From: Scatavimonas merdipullorum
GTDB lineage: Bacteria > Bacillota > Clostridia > Oscillospirales > Acutalibacteraceae
Assembly (NCBI GenBank): GCA_018712865.1
Contig: DVGH01000067.1
Location: forward strand, 1-16,066
Length of the DNA: 16,066 bases
Reading direction: 5' to 3'
Made by a program: the position numbers and the translations under genes. The notes below the pieces were generated by a model. The model saw nothing but the letters and a program-made list of their open reading frames with translations, was not told the origin of the DNA and did not search any database. Shown here piece by piece: positions 1 through 6,821 of this stretch. Positions within the stretch are counted from its first letter, which is position 1, and each line of letters begins with the position of its first letter.

Positions 1-1
1 G

Positions 2-631
2 CTGGATGCGGATGCAGATTTTCAGAAAGAAATGTTAAAATTTTATAAAATAAAAGATCAACAGCCCCTGCAAAAAGAGGTTATAAAAAGCAAGGAATGG
101 CTGCAAAAAGAGGGAATACATAGCGAGGCCGTAAAGGACTATATTGTTACAGGTCTTGTCAAAAAAAGCGAAGAAATCTATAAGGCATGCGTAACGTTGC
201 ATAATCCATGCTATAACAGCACAGATAGAAAAATTGATAAAATTTTAACGTCAAAGGCTTTTGGGATCCCGATCATGCTTTTGTTGCTTGGGATTATTTT
301 CTGGATTACCATTGCGGGGGCAAATTACCCTTCTGAACTTTTGTCCAGCTTCTTTGGCTTTTTAGAAGAACAGCTGCGTGTGTTTATGGAATTTATAAAC
401 GCGCCTGTATGGCTGATCCACATGCTGTTAGACGGCATCTTTCGAACAGGCGCGTGGGTTGTTTCGGTTATGCTTCCACCCATGGCTATTTTCTTTCCTT
501 TGTTTACATTGCTCGAGGACGTTGGGTATTTACCACGCGTCGCCTTTAATATGGATAAATTTTTTAAAAAAGCAAACGCGCACGGCAAACAGGCACTAAG
601 CATGAGTGTGGTTGCCCGCAGTATAGCATAA
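2..631 (+). CDS. feoB: Ferrous iron transporter FeoB, interrupted gene, fragment 1 of 3 (5' end outside window)
   Basis: The frame is already open at base 2, so the gene starts upstream and its N-terminal GTPase domain is not in the window. What is visible is the FeoB linker and the first part of the membrane domain: transmembrane segments near GIPIMLLLLGIIFWITIAGA and VVSVMLPPMAIFFPLFTLLE, then the FeoB signature GYLPRVAFNMDKFF and HGKQALSM. FeoB takes up Fe2+ across the cytoplasmic membrane, powered or gated by its G domain. True FeoB coding stops at the TG of codon ATG 602-604. The next eight codons (SVVARSIA) and the TAA at 629-631 are supplied by the inserted element. The reading frame resumes exactly at 3647 and again at 7814. 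As arranged, this piece would give a truncated protein without most of the permease core. Confidence 0.93.
   Translation: MDADADFQKEMLKFYKIKDQQPLQKEVIKSKEWLQKEGIHSEAVKDYIVTGLVKKSEEIYKACVTLHNPCYNSTDRKIDKILTSKAFGIPIMLLLLGIIFWITIAGANYPSELLSSFFGFLEEQLRVFMEFINAPVWLIHMLLDGIFRTGAWVVSVMLPPMAIFFPLFTLLEDVGYLPRVAFNMDKFFKKANAHGKQALSMSVVARSIA
584..627 (+). other. attL of element 1 (core TG at 603-604)
   Basis: Left junction between feoB and element 1. The element side carries GTTGC at 611-615, six bases from the TG core, and GTATAGC at 621-627. These are the inverted counterparts of GCAAC (3634-3638) and GATATAC (3622-3628) at the other end, with identical spacing from the core. The feoB side encodes GKQALSM. 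The extent is approximate, since serine recombinase half-sites are usually about 20-25 bp. Confidence 0.75.
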
Positions 632-777
632 AACAAGTACAAAGCATAGCGTTTGGATCCAAGTGGGACTTTCTAACATGAAAGATGAATGAAGTACAAG
701 CTAAAAATGTTTGGTAATATAGATGACTCAAGCAAGAATCACGCAGGCTTTTCATATAAATCTATAGGTGATGGAGT

Positions 778-930
778 ATGAATAACCTTGCTGATAACCA
801 GAAGTTTAAAACAGAGGATGCATATAGGATTGAAATTTATTTTGTCGATACCAATACGTCCCTTCTTGAAATTTTAAAAGAATATATGCTTTCGCAAATG
901 GAATACCCTTTTGGTGAAAATTCTGTTTAA
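778..930 (+). CDS. Small 50-residue protein, unknown; candidate accessory or directionality factor of element 1
   Basis: An ATG at 778 follows an AGGTG ribosome binding site (about 766-770) and opens a 50-codon frame ending in TAA at 928-930, just before a terminator hairpin. The protein begins MNNLADNQKFKTEDAYRIEI and has a short basic and acidic N-terminus, a predicted strand (YRIEIYFVDT) and a helix (SLLEILKEYMLSQM). No domain was recognised with certainty; the shape recalls small proteins seen beside serine recombinases in clostridial elements. In the circular form this gene would lie directly downstream of the recombinase gene across attP, the arrangement expected of a small recombination directionality factor such as SprB of SP-beta. 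That role is inference. It could also be an uncharacterised transposon-type small protein. Confidence 0.55.
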   Translation: MNNLADNQKFKTEDAYRIEIYFVDTNTSLLEILKEYMLSQMEYPFGENSV

Positions 931-940
931 AATGAAAAAA

Positions 941-975
941 GCAACTGTTACAAGTGTTTTACAAGTAACAGTTGC
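941..975. terminator. Bidirectional intrinsic terminator between the 50-residue ORF and the DUF368 gene
   Basis: An 11-bp perfect stem, GCAACTGTTAC (941-951) and GTAACAGTTGC (965-975), encloses a 13-base loop. It is followed by TTTT on the plus strand and by a T-run on the minus strand (the A-run at 935-940). It sits between convergent genes ending at 930 (+) and 991 (-), so it can serve both. Confidence 0.8.
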
Positions 976-990
976 TTTTGCATTTGGAAT

Positions 991-1824
991 TTATGAGTCA
1001 AATTCTTCTATGTTTACTTTTTTGCCCAAATAGACAAATAGAAGGGAAATAGCCAATCCTATAATAAGCATTAAAATACCAATTAAATTGGAACCAGAAG
1101 ACGGTATAATACAGGCGATTCCGCCTATGGAACCTACTAAAAAGCCCAGGACCATATAATGCGCCGGTCCGCTGAATCTGTTAAAAATAAATTTTATAAG
1201 ACGTGATGATAAGATCATGGCAATCACAAAACATATCCCCACAACCGCAATGACCGCAATGTCAATGGATTTTGCGGCGTCTATAAGATAGCTGTATACG
1301 CCCATTACAATAAGAATCATGGATATGCTCATGCCTGGAATCAGGCTTGCAAACCCTGCAAGCGCACCACACAATCCAAGGTACAGCAAATTGTACTGCC
1401 CTGCGTCGTTTTGCAGCTCCGTTACATTTTTGCTTAAAAATCCCATTACAAAGGCAAAGGCAAAAGCAAGCAGGGCGCCTACCAGATAATTCCACTTAAA
1501 TTTATTTTTGCTCGCTTCCTTATATATCATTGGCAGGTTTCCTGCAATGAGGCCTATAAAAAGAAAATACGTAGCTTTTTCGTATGTTTCAAACAGATAA
1601 CTGAATACAAGTATAAAAAGCACCAAGCTTATTGCTGCACCAATGCCCATGGGAAAAAGAAATTTAATATTATTTTTCAGGTTTTTAAGCGGATTTGATG
1701 TTATATCAATAATTTTATTATAAATACCTAAAATAATTGCCATAACACTTCCGCTGATTCCGGGGGCAAAAACACTGATGCCTAAGCAAAAGCCGCATAA
1801 AATTCTATAAAGAAAATTTTTCAT
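991..1824 (-). CDS. DUF368 (PopT-family) polytopic membrane protein, probable undecaprenyl-phosphate transporter
   Basis: A 277-residue, very hydrophobic protein with about eight membrane segments and two internal repeats, each with a Pro-Gly-Ser-type motif: GISVFAPGISGSVMAIILGI near the N-terminus and FASLIPGMSISMILIVMGVY in the second half. This is the DUF368 pattern. DUF368 proteins (named PopT) have been described as transporters that return undecaprenyl phosphate across the cytoplasmic membrane for reuse in envelope synthesis; that role comes from the family. The first in-frame ATG is 1836, but GGATGAGG lies just before the ATG at 1824, so the start is placed there (MKNFLYRILCGF). It is the cargo gene of element 1, antisense to feoB and divergent from the recombinase, with its own SigA-type promoter. 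Confidence 0.85.
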   Translation of the reverse strand: MKNFLYRILCGFCLGISVFAPGISGSVMAIILGIYNKIIDITSNPLKNLKNNIKFLFPMGIGAAISLVLFILVFSYLFETYEKATYFLFIGLIAGNLPMIYKEASKNKFKWNYLVGALLAFAFAFVMGFLSKNVTELQNDAGQYNLLYLGLCGALAGFASLIPGMSISMILIVMGVYSYLIDAAKSIDIAVIAVVGICFVIAMILSSRLIKFIFNRFSGPAHYMVLGFLVGSIGGIACIIPSSGSNLIGILMLIIGLAISLLFVYLGKKVNIEEFDS

Positions 1825-1856
1825 ATACAACCTCATCCATTTAAATAATCCGTGTC

Positions 1857-1885
1857 ATTATATCATAACAGCGTATATATTTCAA
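1857..1885 (-). promoter_or_regulatory. SigA-type promoter for the DUF368 gene
   Basis: Read on the minus strand, TTGAAA (1885-1880) and a perfect TATAAT (1862-1857) are separated by 17 bases. The -10 lies about 32 bp upstream of the ATG at 1824. The cargo therefore does not depend on transcription of feoB. Confidence 0.75.
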
Positions 1886-1899
1886 TACATATTTTTCCA

Positions 1900-1924
1900 A
1901 TTTTATTTTTATAAAAAATAAAAT
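1900..1924. repeat. 11-bp inverted repeat in the divergent control region of element 1
   Basis: ATTTTATTTTT (1900-1910) and AAAAATAAAAT (1914-1924) form a perfect palindrome around ATA. It lies between the DUF368 promoter and the recombinase gene, so it may be an operator or a weak bidirectional terminator. The AT-only composition makes chance more likely than for a mixed sequence. Confidence 0.4.
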
Positions 1925-1989
1925 CTATATATACTTTTTTATCAGTGGTAAGAATCGTTTTATATTTTGGGATTAAAAGGAGAGATACC

Positions 1990-3615
1990 GTGCAAAACAG
2001 AAAAAAAACATATATGGCCGGACTGTATATGCGGCTGTCGCGAGAGGATGGCAGCACAGAAAGTTCCAGTATTACGACGCAAAGAAAAATGCTTTTATCC
2101 TATGCAAAGGAAAATGCATTTATTGTTTATGACGAATATATCGATGATGGATTTAGCGGAACCACTTTTGATCGCCCCGCCTTTAAAAGAATGATACAGG
2201 ATATTGAAAATAAAAAAATTAATCTCGTCCTTACAAAAGATCTTTCACGGCTTGGAAGAAACTATATTACAGCAGGAGAATATACCGAGATATATTTTCC
2301 TTCCAAAAGTGTGCGTTACATAGCGATTAACGACGGTTATGATTCTGAAAATCCGTATAGCGATATGGCTCCTTTTAAAAATGTCATAAACGAAATGTAT
2401 GCAAGAGACATTTCTAAAAAAATACGTTCTTCTTTTCTTGCAAAAATGAAAGACGGCTGTTATATAGGCAATTTTGCTCCTTATGGTTATCAAAAAGATC
2501 CCAAAAATAAAAATCACCTTGTAATAGACAGTAAAGCGGCCTGTACAGTAAAAGAAATTTTTCATATGGCTTCCCATGGCTGCCGGCCTACGGATATTGC
2601 AATGCATCTAAATGCAAAAGGGGTCCTTTGCCCTATTGTGTACCGCTGTCAAAAATACAATCTGCAAATAGAAAATTACAACAACTGTACCCATAAAATC
2701 TGGACTTCTTCCACTATATCCAAATTACTGAAAAATGTTGTTTATTGCGGCGATACCGCACAAAAGAAAACAAGCAAAATTTCGTTCAAAAGCAAGGCTG
2801 TCGTCAGCAATCCTAAGGAGGAATGGATTATTGTAGAACATACGCATGAACCCATTGTCAGCCGGGAAATATTTGCACTTGTCCAACAATATTCCAAAAG
2901 CAGAACCTGCCACAAAAATAAAGGATTTAAAAATATTTTTTCCGGTCTTGTAAAGTGTGCGGATTGCGGAAAGTCAATGTCTGCAGTAGGTTGTAAGAAA
3001 AAAAATTCTTTCGGCTGCCTTGCCTGCGGTGCATACAAAGCACACGGCGCGTCCGTCTGTACAAATCATTTTATAGATTATACGGTTCTATACCATATTG
3101 TTCTAAGAGCCATACAAAAGCAGCTGAAACTGTCTGCCGAAGATAAATCGTATTTATCTTTAGCGCTTCAGAAAGAAAGAAAAGCAGACAGGCAAGAAAG
3201 AATCTACAGGCAGGAAATAGACCATCTGACCGTAAAACTAGAAGAGACAGACAGGTTGATTGCACAATTATATGAGGATCGCTTGCATCAGGAAATTAAC
3301 AAGGAACGTTTTCATAAGCTCCTAGCAAAATATGAAAAAGACAGTCGAGATTTTGCTGATGCAAGAAAGAGATTTTCTGCCTTGTGTGACAGCCGAAAAA
3401 AGGATGCATATATAGATTTTAAAAGATGGGTAGACGGTTTTGCGCATATCCGTGAGCTGGACCAGGCTTTGTTGTTTCGATTGATTGAAAGAATTGAGAT
3501 TGGTCAGGGATATTATGAAAAAACGGAAAGAGGGAAAGTAAAACACCAACGTATTTCTATTTATTTTAAATTTGCAGGAACACCGTATACCGAAAACAGC
3601 CAAGACGGTATTTGA
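1990..3615 (+). CDS. Large serine recombinase of element 1
   Basis: A site-specific recombinase of the resolvase/invertase superfamily that probably inserts and excises element 1. The start is GTG 1990, nine bases after AAGGAG (about 1977-1982); the frame is open further upstream without a ribosome binding site. The 541 residues show the full family layout. The N-terminal catalytic domain has YMRLS (nucleophilic Ser about residue 17), DGFSGTTFDRPAF and KDLSRLGRN. The recombinase DNA-binding domain includes GNFAPYGY and WTSSTISKLLKNVVYCGD. A zinc ribbon (about residues 320-360) has CADC, CLAC and a final Cys. A long charged coiled coil (about 390-480) follows, then a DUF4368-like end (ERIEIGQGYYEKTERGKVKH). 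All landmarks are intact, so the enzyme looks functional. The gene ends 29 bp before the right core dinucleotide. Confidence 0.95.
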   Translation: MQNRKKTYMAGLYMRLSREDGSTESSSITTQRKMLLSYAKENAFIVYDEYIDDGFSGTTFDRPAFKRMIQDIENKKINLVLTKDLSRLGRNYITAGEYTEIYFPSKSVRYIAINDGYDSENPYSDMAPFKNVINEMYARDISKKIRSSFLAKMKDGCYIGNFAPYGYQKDPKNKNHLVIDSKAACTVKEIFHMASHGCRPTDIAMHLNAKGVLCPIVYRCQKYNLQIENYNNCTHKIWTSSTISKLLKNVVYCGDTAQKKTSKISFKSKAVVSNPKEEWIIVEHTHEPIVSREIFALVQQYSKSRTCHKNKGFKNIFSGLVKCADCGKSMSAVGCKKKNSFGCLACGAYKAHGASVCTNHFIDYTVLYHIVLRAIQKQLKLSAEDKSYLSLALQKERKADRQERIYRQEIDHLTVKLEETDRLIAQLYEDRLHQEINKERFHKLLAKYEKDSRDFADARKRFSALCDSRKKDAYIDFKRWVDGFAHIRELDQALLFRLIERIEIGQGYYEKTERGKVKHQRISIYFKFAGTPYTENSQDGI

Positions 3616-3621
3616 ACCCAA

Positions 3622-3665
3622 GATATACGCACAGCAACTGACCATGTGTATGGGCTTTGGATGCA
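3622..3665 (+). other. attR of element 1 (core TG at 3645-3646)
   Basis: Right junction of element 1. The element side has GATATAC (3622-3628), five bases, GCAAC (3634-3638), six bases, then TG. The feoB side restarts with TGTATGGGCTTTGG, coding CMGFG. The arms mirror those of attL with matched spacing. The outer extent is approximate. Confidence 0.75.
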
Positions 3666-3762
3666 ACGCATGCGGCGTAATGGGCTGCCGGATCATTGAT
3701 TCCCCCAGGGAAAGATGCATTGCGGTATTAACGAACAGCTTTGTCCCATGTAACGGACGTTT
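3647..3762 (+). CDS. feoB: feoB fragment 2 of 3: 116-bp middle piece stranded between the two elements
   Basis: Only 116 bp of feoB remain here. They code for CMGFGCNACGVMGCRIIDSP followed by RERCIAVLTNSFVPCNGR, the most conserved cysteine-containing part of the FeoB permease core. The frame enters from element 1 sequence on the left and runs past 3762 into element 2 codons (LPQPKPRASP and onward) to a TAA at 3806-3808. There is no start site of its own, so translation is unlikely in the present arrangement. Joined to fragments 1 and 3 it is perfectly in frame, without stops. Confidence 0.9.
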
Positions 3763-3775
3763 GCCGCAACCAAAA
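3740..3775 (+). other. attL of element 2 (core TT at 3761-3762)
   Basis: Left junction. feoB reads AACGGACG up to the core. The element side has GCCG (3763-3766) then CAACCAAA (3767-3774), the exact inverse of TTTGGTTG (7800-7807) at the other end; each lies four bases from the TT. The outer extent is approximate. Confidence 0.7.
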
Positions 3776-3795
3776 CCGCGTGCCTCTCCCCTTTT

Positions 3796-6675
3796 TTACC
3801 CTTTATAAAACGTTTGATAAACGCTATATAGAATGGGCATCACATACATCAGCAATACAGCGCCCGCAAGCACAGCAAAAAATACGTATTCTGCAATGGT
3901 AAGCACGGGTGCGGGAACAGTAATGGGCCGCTTACGCGCTTTACACAGCCAAATCAGCCCGGCGGCACACAACAGTGTTACGCCGCTAATGATCACACCC
4001 GGTATGAGACCACCCGGGACAAAATGCATCTCAATCTGATTGACGCCGTTTTGTAAAGGAACTGCCATAAAGCTGCCGGCGGCTTTTTCAATTTGTATTT
4101 CTTCTCCGTTTACCGTGCAGCTCCATCCCTTGTCATAGCAAATAGGGATAAACGCATATTTATCAGAGGAGTCTGCTTTGATTGTCATGGAAAGGCTCGC
4201 ATCGCCTGCAACGGGCTGGGAAGTATAGCCGGAAAAAAGCTCTGTAAGTGCGTCCATCTTTTCCAGAGAAAGGGTCGCAAAATTTATCGAATCGTTTGAA
4301 AGCTGGCTGTTACCTGTAACGGTTACGCTTATAGATTCGTTTTCAAAGGTGCCCAGCGCAATCAATTTATTGTTAAAATTTGCTTTGTATTTTAAATTAT
4401 CAGGCATGCTATAGGTGGGAATTTTTACTGCCTGCCCGTTTACATAAATGTTTAGGTTGGTAGAAGCACTCCAAAAATACAGGACTTCCTTACCTGTAAT
4501 TTGGATCTGATAGGAATACCCACTTCCACCTGTGGCTGTAGTTGAAATAATTTTGCTTTGATCGGAAGAGGCCGTGCGTTGCAGCTTGTGCAGAATTTCG
4601 TCTTCTGTACCGGTAATACTTTGGTATAATGCGTTTTGTGAAGCACAAACGTCATACGATAGATTGTTTAATATGGTTTCATCCGCAGTAATCCCAAACG
4701 GCAGCGTATATATGTTGTCATAATAATTAAAATCCCCCGCTTTCTGATTAAAGCGGTAAAGATTGCTGTCGGCTGTGTTGAGCGTCAACGTATTGGTAAT
4801 GCCAAGAAGCGCGTCGGTAAACACGCTGCCGCCGGAGTCGAGCGTTCGCGTAAAAATAGTACTGTACCCCATATTGGAAAGCGATGTTTGCAGGGATTTG
4901 GGGATCATATGCGTCCAATTGGAAATAGCAGAACGCTCCAGAATCAGCGGATAATTTGTATTTAACTGCACGTCTGCGTTTTTAATGCGCTCCAGCACGC
5001 TGTGTGAATCCTGCGAAAGCGCGTTTTGCACCTGCAACGTTCTTGCAATATATTGATCGTCGTGTTCCGGATAAGCTTTATATTGTACGCCAATCAGACC
5101 GGTGGAATAGAAAAAAACAGGCAAAAGCAAGGCTACGGATATCACCGTATTGCGCACCTGCTTTACCGCCAAAGACAATGCAAGCGCAAACACAATGATA
5201 TAAATGATAGCAACCATAATAACAAGCTGGTACAGGGCGTTATCATCACGCGTCAGGGAATAAAAACCGTATTGATCAAAAATTTTTGAAATTTTGACCA
5301 ACAGAGGGATAGAAACACCAATCAAGGCGGCGCAGAAAAAAAGTTTTTCTGCAACAATGATATTTTTCTGTGTAAACAAGTGATTTAAACGCACTTTTAG
5401 TGAATGCGTTTCCTTTTTCGCTTGCTTGCTTTTCGGTTGCGCCGCGTTTTCCTTACTTTGTTCCACGGTCTTTGCCACAGAGGGTTCAGGTACTGATGCG
5501 GCAAATACAGGTGTTTGCGCAGGCGTTGTAAACATCTGCCCGCGTTTCTTCCCATACGTTAGATAATATCCCGCCGCCCACAGCAAAACAAAGGTAATAA
5601 TGTAACCAAAGCGCAATGGGAAATCGGCATACGAACCGGTATGCCAAAGCAAATTGACGCCCTCAAAAAATATGGGAATGATCATCATAACGACCAATGC
5701 CAGGAAAAAAAGCACGCCGTTTTTATCCTCTTTTATTTTACATACAAGCTTTACCAGCAATACAAGCAGCAGTTCGGCACCAAGCAGCATTAACAACTTG
5801 TTAATTTGCGCAGGCTGGGTAAAATCAAGCGTGATACTGATAATATCAAAATAGCCATTGCTGCTGGAAGTCCTTGCTGAAGACGACATTTGTAAAAATT
5901 GCGGTAAAAGCAGCCCGGCTGCGAGCAGCAGGGAAGTAACCGTCCCTGTTCCCAGATAGAAGATGCTCTTTTTTCTTTTTTCTTTAGGGAGCAAAAGCAA
6001 AATATACAGGCCCGAAGCAAACAGAATAAACAAAATAGACATAAAGGAAAGATAAAAGCTGAGTATAAGTCCAAAAGTAAGCGCGCAAATGTACGGAATC
6101 AGCTTTTGTTCGTTCAATAGCATCAGTAAGGTTAGAATCAGGATAGGAAACAACGCCGCTGTATCCAGCCACATAATATTGGTGTAATACTGCAGAACAT
6201 AACCGCAGAAAGCGTACATTACGCCAAAGGTAATTTTAAAGAAGTTATCCAGTCCAGGGAAGACCTTATACATAAAATAAAACGCGGTAAACGACATCAA
6301 AGCCATACGAATCATAAGAAAAATAGACATCGATTCCAGGATATATTCTCTTGGAAAAAAATAAAAAAGGAGGTTCAGCGGACTGAAAAAAGTGGAAAAA
6401 TTACCGCTCATATTAATCCCTGTTCCGGTATACCAGTCAAAAAAAATGGATTTATCCCCATTCATTGCATCAAAAAGATGATAATACCTTGGAACATAGG
6501 CCTGTGCCATATCAGCATAGGAAATATTGGAATCCCCAAAAGGCCAAATTCCCTCAATGATATATAGAATGGTCAGCATTACAAGCACAAGCAAAGGCGC
6601 AGCAAAAAAAAGCAGAAGTTTTTTATGCCGCTGTGTCCCTTTCAGCAACGGACTTTCCGCTGTTTTTACAAGCAT
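3796..6675 (-). CDS. YfhO-family polytopic membrane protein (GT-C-like glycosyltransferase)
   Basis: A 959-residue membrane protein. The N-terminal half has many transmembrane helices and, after the first helix, an extracytoplasmic acidic loop with GDSNISYADMAQAYVPRYYH, typical of the YfhO family and of GT-C lipid-carrier glycosyltransferases. A charged, Lys/Gln-rich linker (about residues 375-430) is followed by more helices, a large extracytoplasmic domain (about 540-900) and C-terminal helices. In Bacillus, YfhO takes part in adding sugar from an undecaprenyl-phosphate donor to lipoteichoic acid; the substrate here is unknown. The start ATG at 6675 has GGAAAGGG about ten bases upstream. 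It is the cargo of element 2, antisense to feoB and divergent from its recombinase, with a good SigA-type promoter. No frame damage is seen. Confidence 0.85.
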   Translation of the reverse strand: MLVKTAESPLLKGTQRHKKLLLFFAAPLLVLVMLTILYIIEGIWPFGDSNISYADMAQAYVPRYYHLFDAMNGDKSIFFDWYTGTGINMSGNFSTFFSPLNLLFYFFPREYILESMSIFLMIRMALMSFTAFYFMYKVFPGLDNFFKITFGVMYAFCGYVLQYYTNIMWLDTAALFPILILTLLMLLNEQKLIPYICALTFGLILSFYLSFMSILFILFASGLYILLLLPKEKRKKSIFYLGTGTVTSLLLAAGLLLPQFLQMSSSARTSSSNGYFDIISITLDFTQPAQINKLLMLLGAELLLVLLVKLVCKIKEDKNGVLFFLALVVMMIIPIFFEGVNLLWHTGSYADFPLRFGYIITFVLLWAAGYYLTYGKKRGQMFTTPAQTPVFAASVPEPSVAKTVEQSKENAAQPKSKQAKKETHSLKVRLNHLFTQKNIIVAEKLFFCAALIGVSIPLLVKISKIFDQYGFYSLTRDDNALYQLVIMVAIIYIIVFALALSLAVKQVRNTVISVALLLPVFFYSTGLIGVQYKAYPEHDDQYIARTLQVQNALSQDSHSVLERIKNADVQLNTNYPLILERSAISNWTHMIPKSLQTSLSNMGYSTIFTRTLDSGGSVFTDALLGITNTLTLNTADSNLYRFNQKAGDFNYYDNIYTLPFGITADETILNNLSYDVCASQNALYQSITGTEDEILHKLQRTASSDQSKIISTTATGGSGYSYQIQITGKEVLYFWSASTNLNIYVNGQAVKIPTYSMPDNLKYKANFNNKLIALGTFENESISVTVTGNSQLSNDSINFATLSLEKMDALTELFSGYTSQPVAGDASLSMTIKADSSDKYAFIPICYDKGWSCTVNGEEIQIEKAAGSFMAVPLQNGVNQIEMHFVPGGLIPGVIISGVTLLCAAGLIWLCKARKRPITVPAPVLTIAEYVFFAVLAGAVLLMYVMPILYSVYQTFYKG

Positions 6676-6732
6676 TTAAACGCAACCCTTTCCTTTTTAA
6701 AGTAAAAAAAACAAAAAAATACAACATGTATT

Positions 6733-6761
6733 AGTATACTGCATTTACTGCTTATTTGCAA
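6733..6761 (-). promoter_or_regulatory. SigA-type promoter for the YfhO-family gene, overlapped by a palindrome
   Basis: On the minus strand, TTGCAA (6761-6756) and TATACT (6738-6733) are 17 bases apart, with a leader of about 50 nt before the ATG at 6675. The -35 lies within the palindrome CTTATT-TGC-AATAAG (6751-6765), a possible operator shared with the divergent recombinase gene. Confidence 0.7.
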
Positions 6762-6765
6762 TAAG
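6751..6765. repeat. Palindrome in the divergent control region of element 2
   Basis: CTTATT (6751-6756) and AATAAG (6760-6765) flank TGC as a perfect 6-bp inverted repeat over the -35 box of the YfhO-family gene and about 57 bp upstream of the recombinase start. It may be a repressor or recombinase operator; this is inferred from position only. Confidence 0.4.
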
Positions 6766-6821
6766 GCAAGAAATAAATGCGCCTTTTTTACCATTTTTAT
6801 AATTAAGTAAGGGTGATAGAT

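Larger units (their letters stand above)
605..3646 (+). mobile_element. Element 1 in feoB: 3,042-bp serine-recombinase element with DUF368/PopT cargo
   Basis: This block separates feoB codons that belong next to each other. Left of it the protein reads HGKQALSM and right of it CMGFGCNACGVMGC, the continuous FeoB motif. Inside are a 50-residue ORF (+), a DUF368 membrane gene (-) and a large serine recombinase (+) that stops 29 bp before the right-hand core dinucleotide. There are no conjugation, replication or phage structural genes. The boundary is set by a shared CATG (601-604 and 3643-3646). The central symmetry of the predicted circular junction places the exchange at its TG (603-604 and 3645-3646). 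Precise removal restores the feoB frame. The insertion is seen directly; that the encoded recombinase caused it is inferred from family behaviour and placement. Confidence 0.9.

Noticed and set aside
651..660. TTGGATCCAA palindrome near the left end of element 1
   Set aside because: A single 10-bp palindrome with no second copy or position clue; insufficient to call an operator.
601..3646. feoB as a simple pseudogene with random insertions
   Set aside because: The breakpoints are precise, the pieces rejoin in frame without loss, and symmetrical core-flanking arms are present, so site-specific recombination explains it better than decay.
3572..3808. A 78-residue free-standing ORF with iron-transporter motifs
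   Set aside because: Its first 25 codons are element 1 sequence in another frame from the recombinase and its last 15 are element 2. Only the middle is feoB, so it is a chance fusion across two junctions rather than a separate small gene.
6775..6803. TATAAT at 6798-6803 as promoter of the element 2 recombinase
   Set aside because: No -35 at suitable distance, and the start point would cut into the ribosome binding site.
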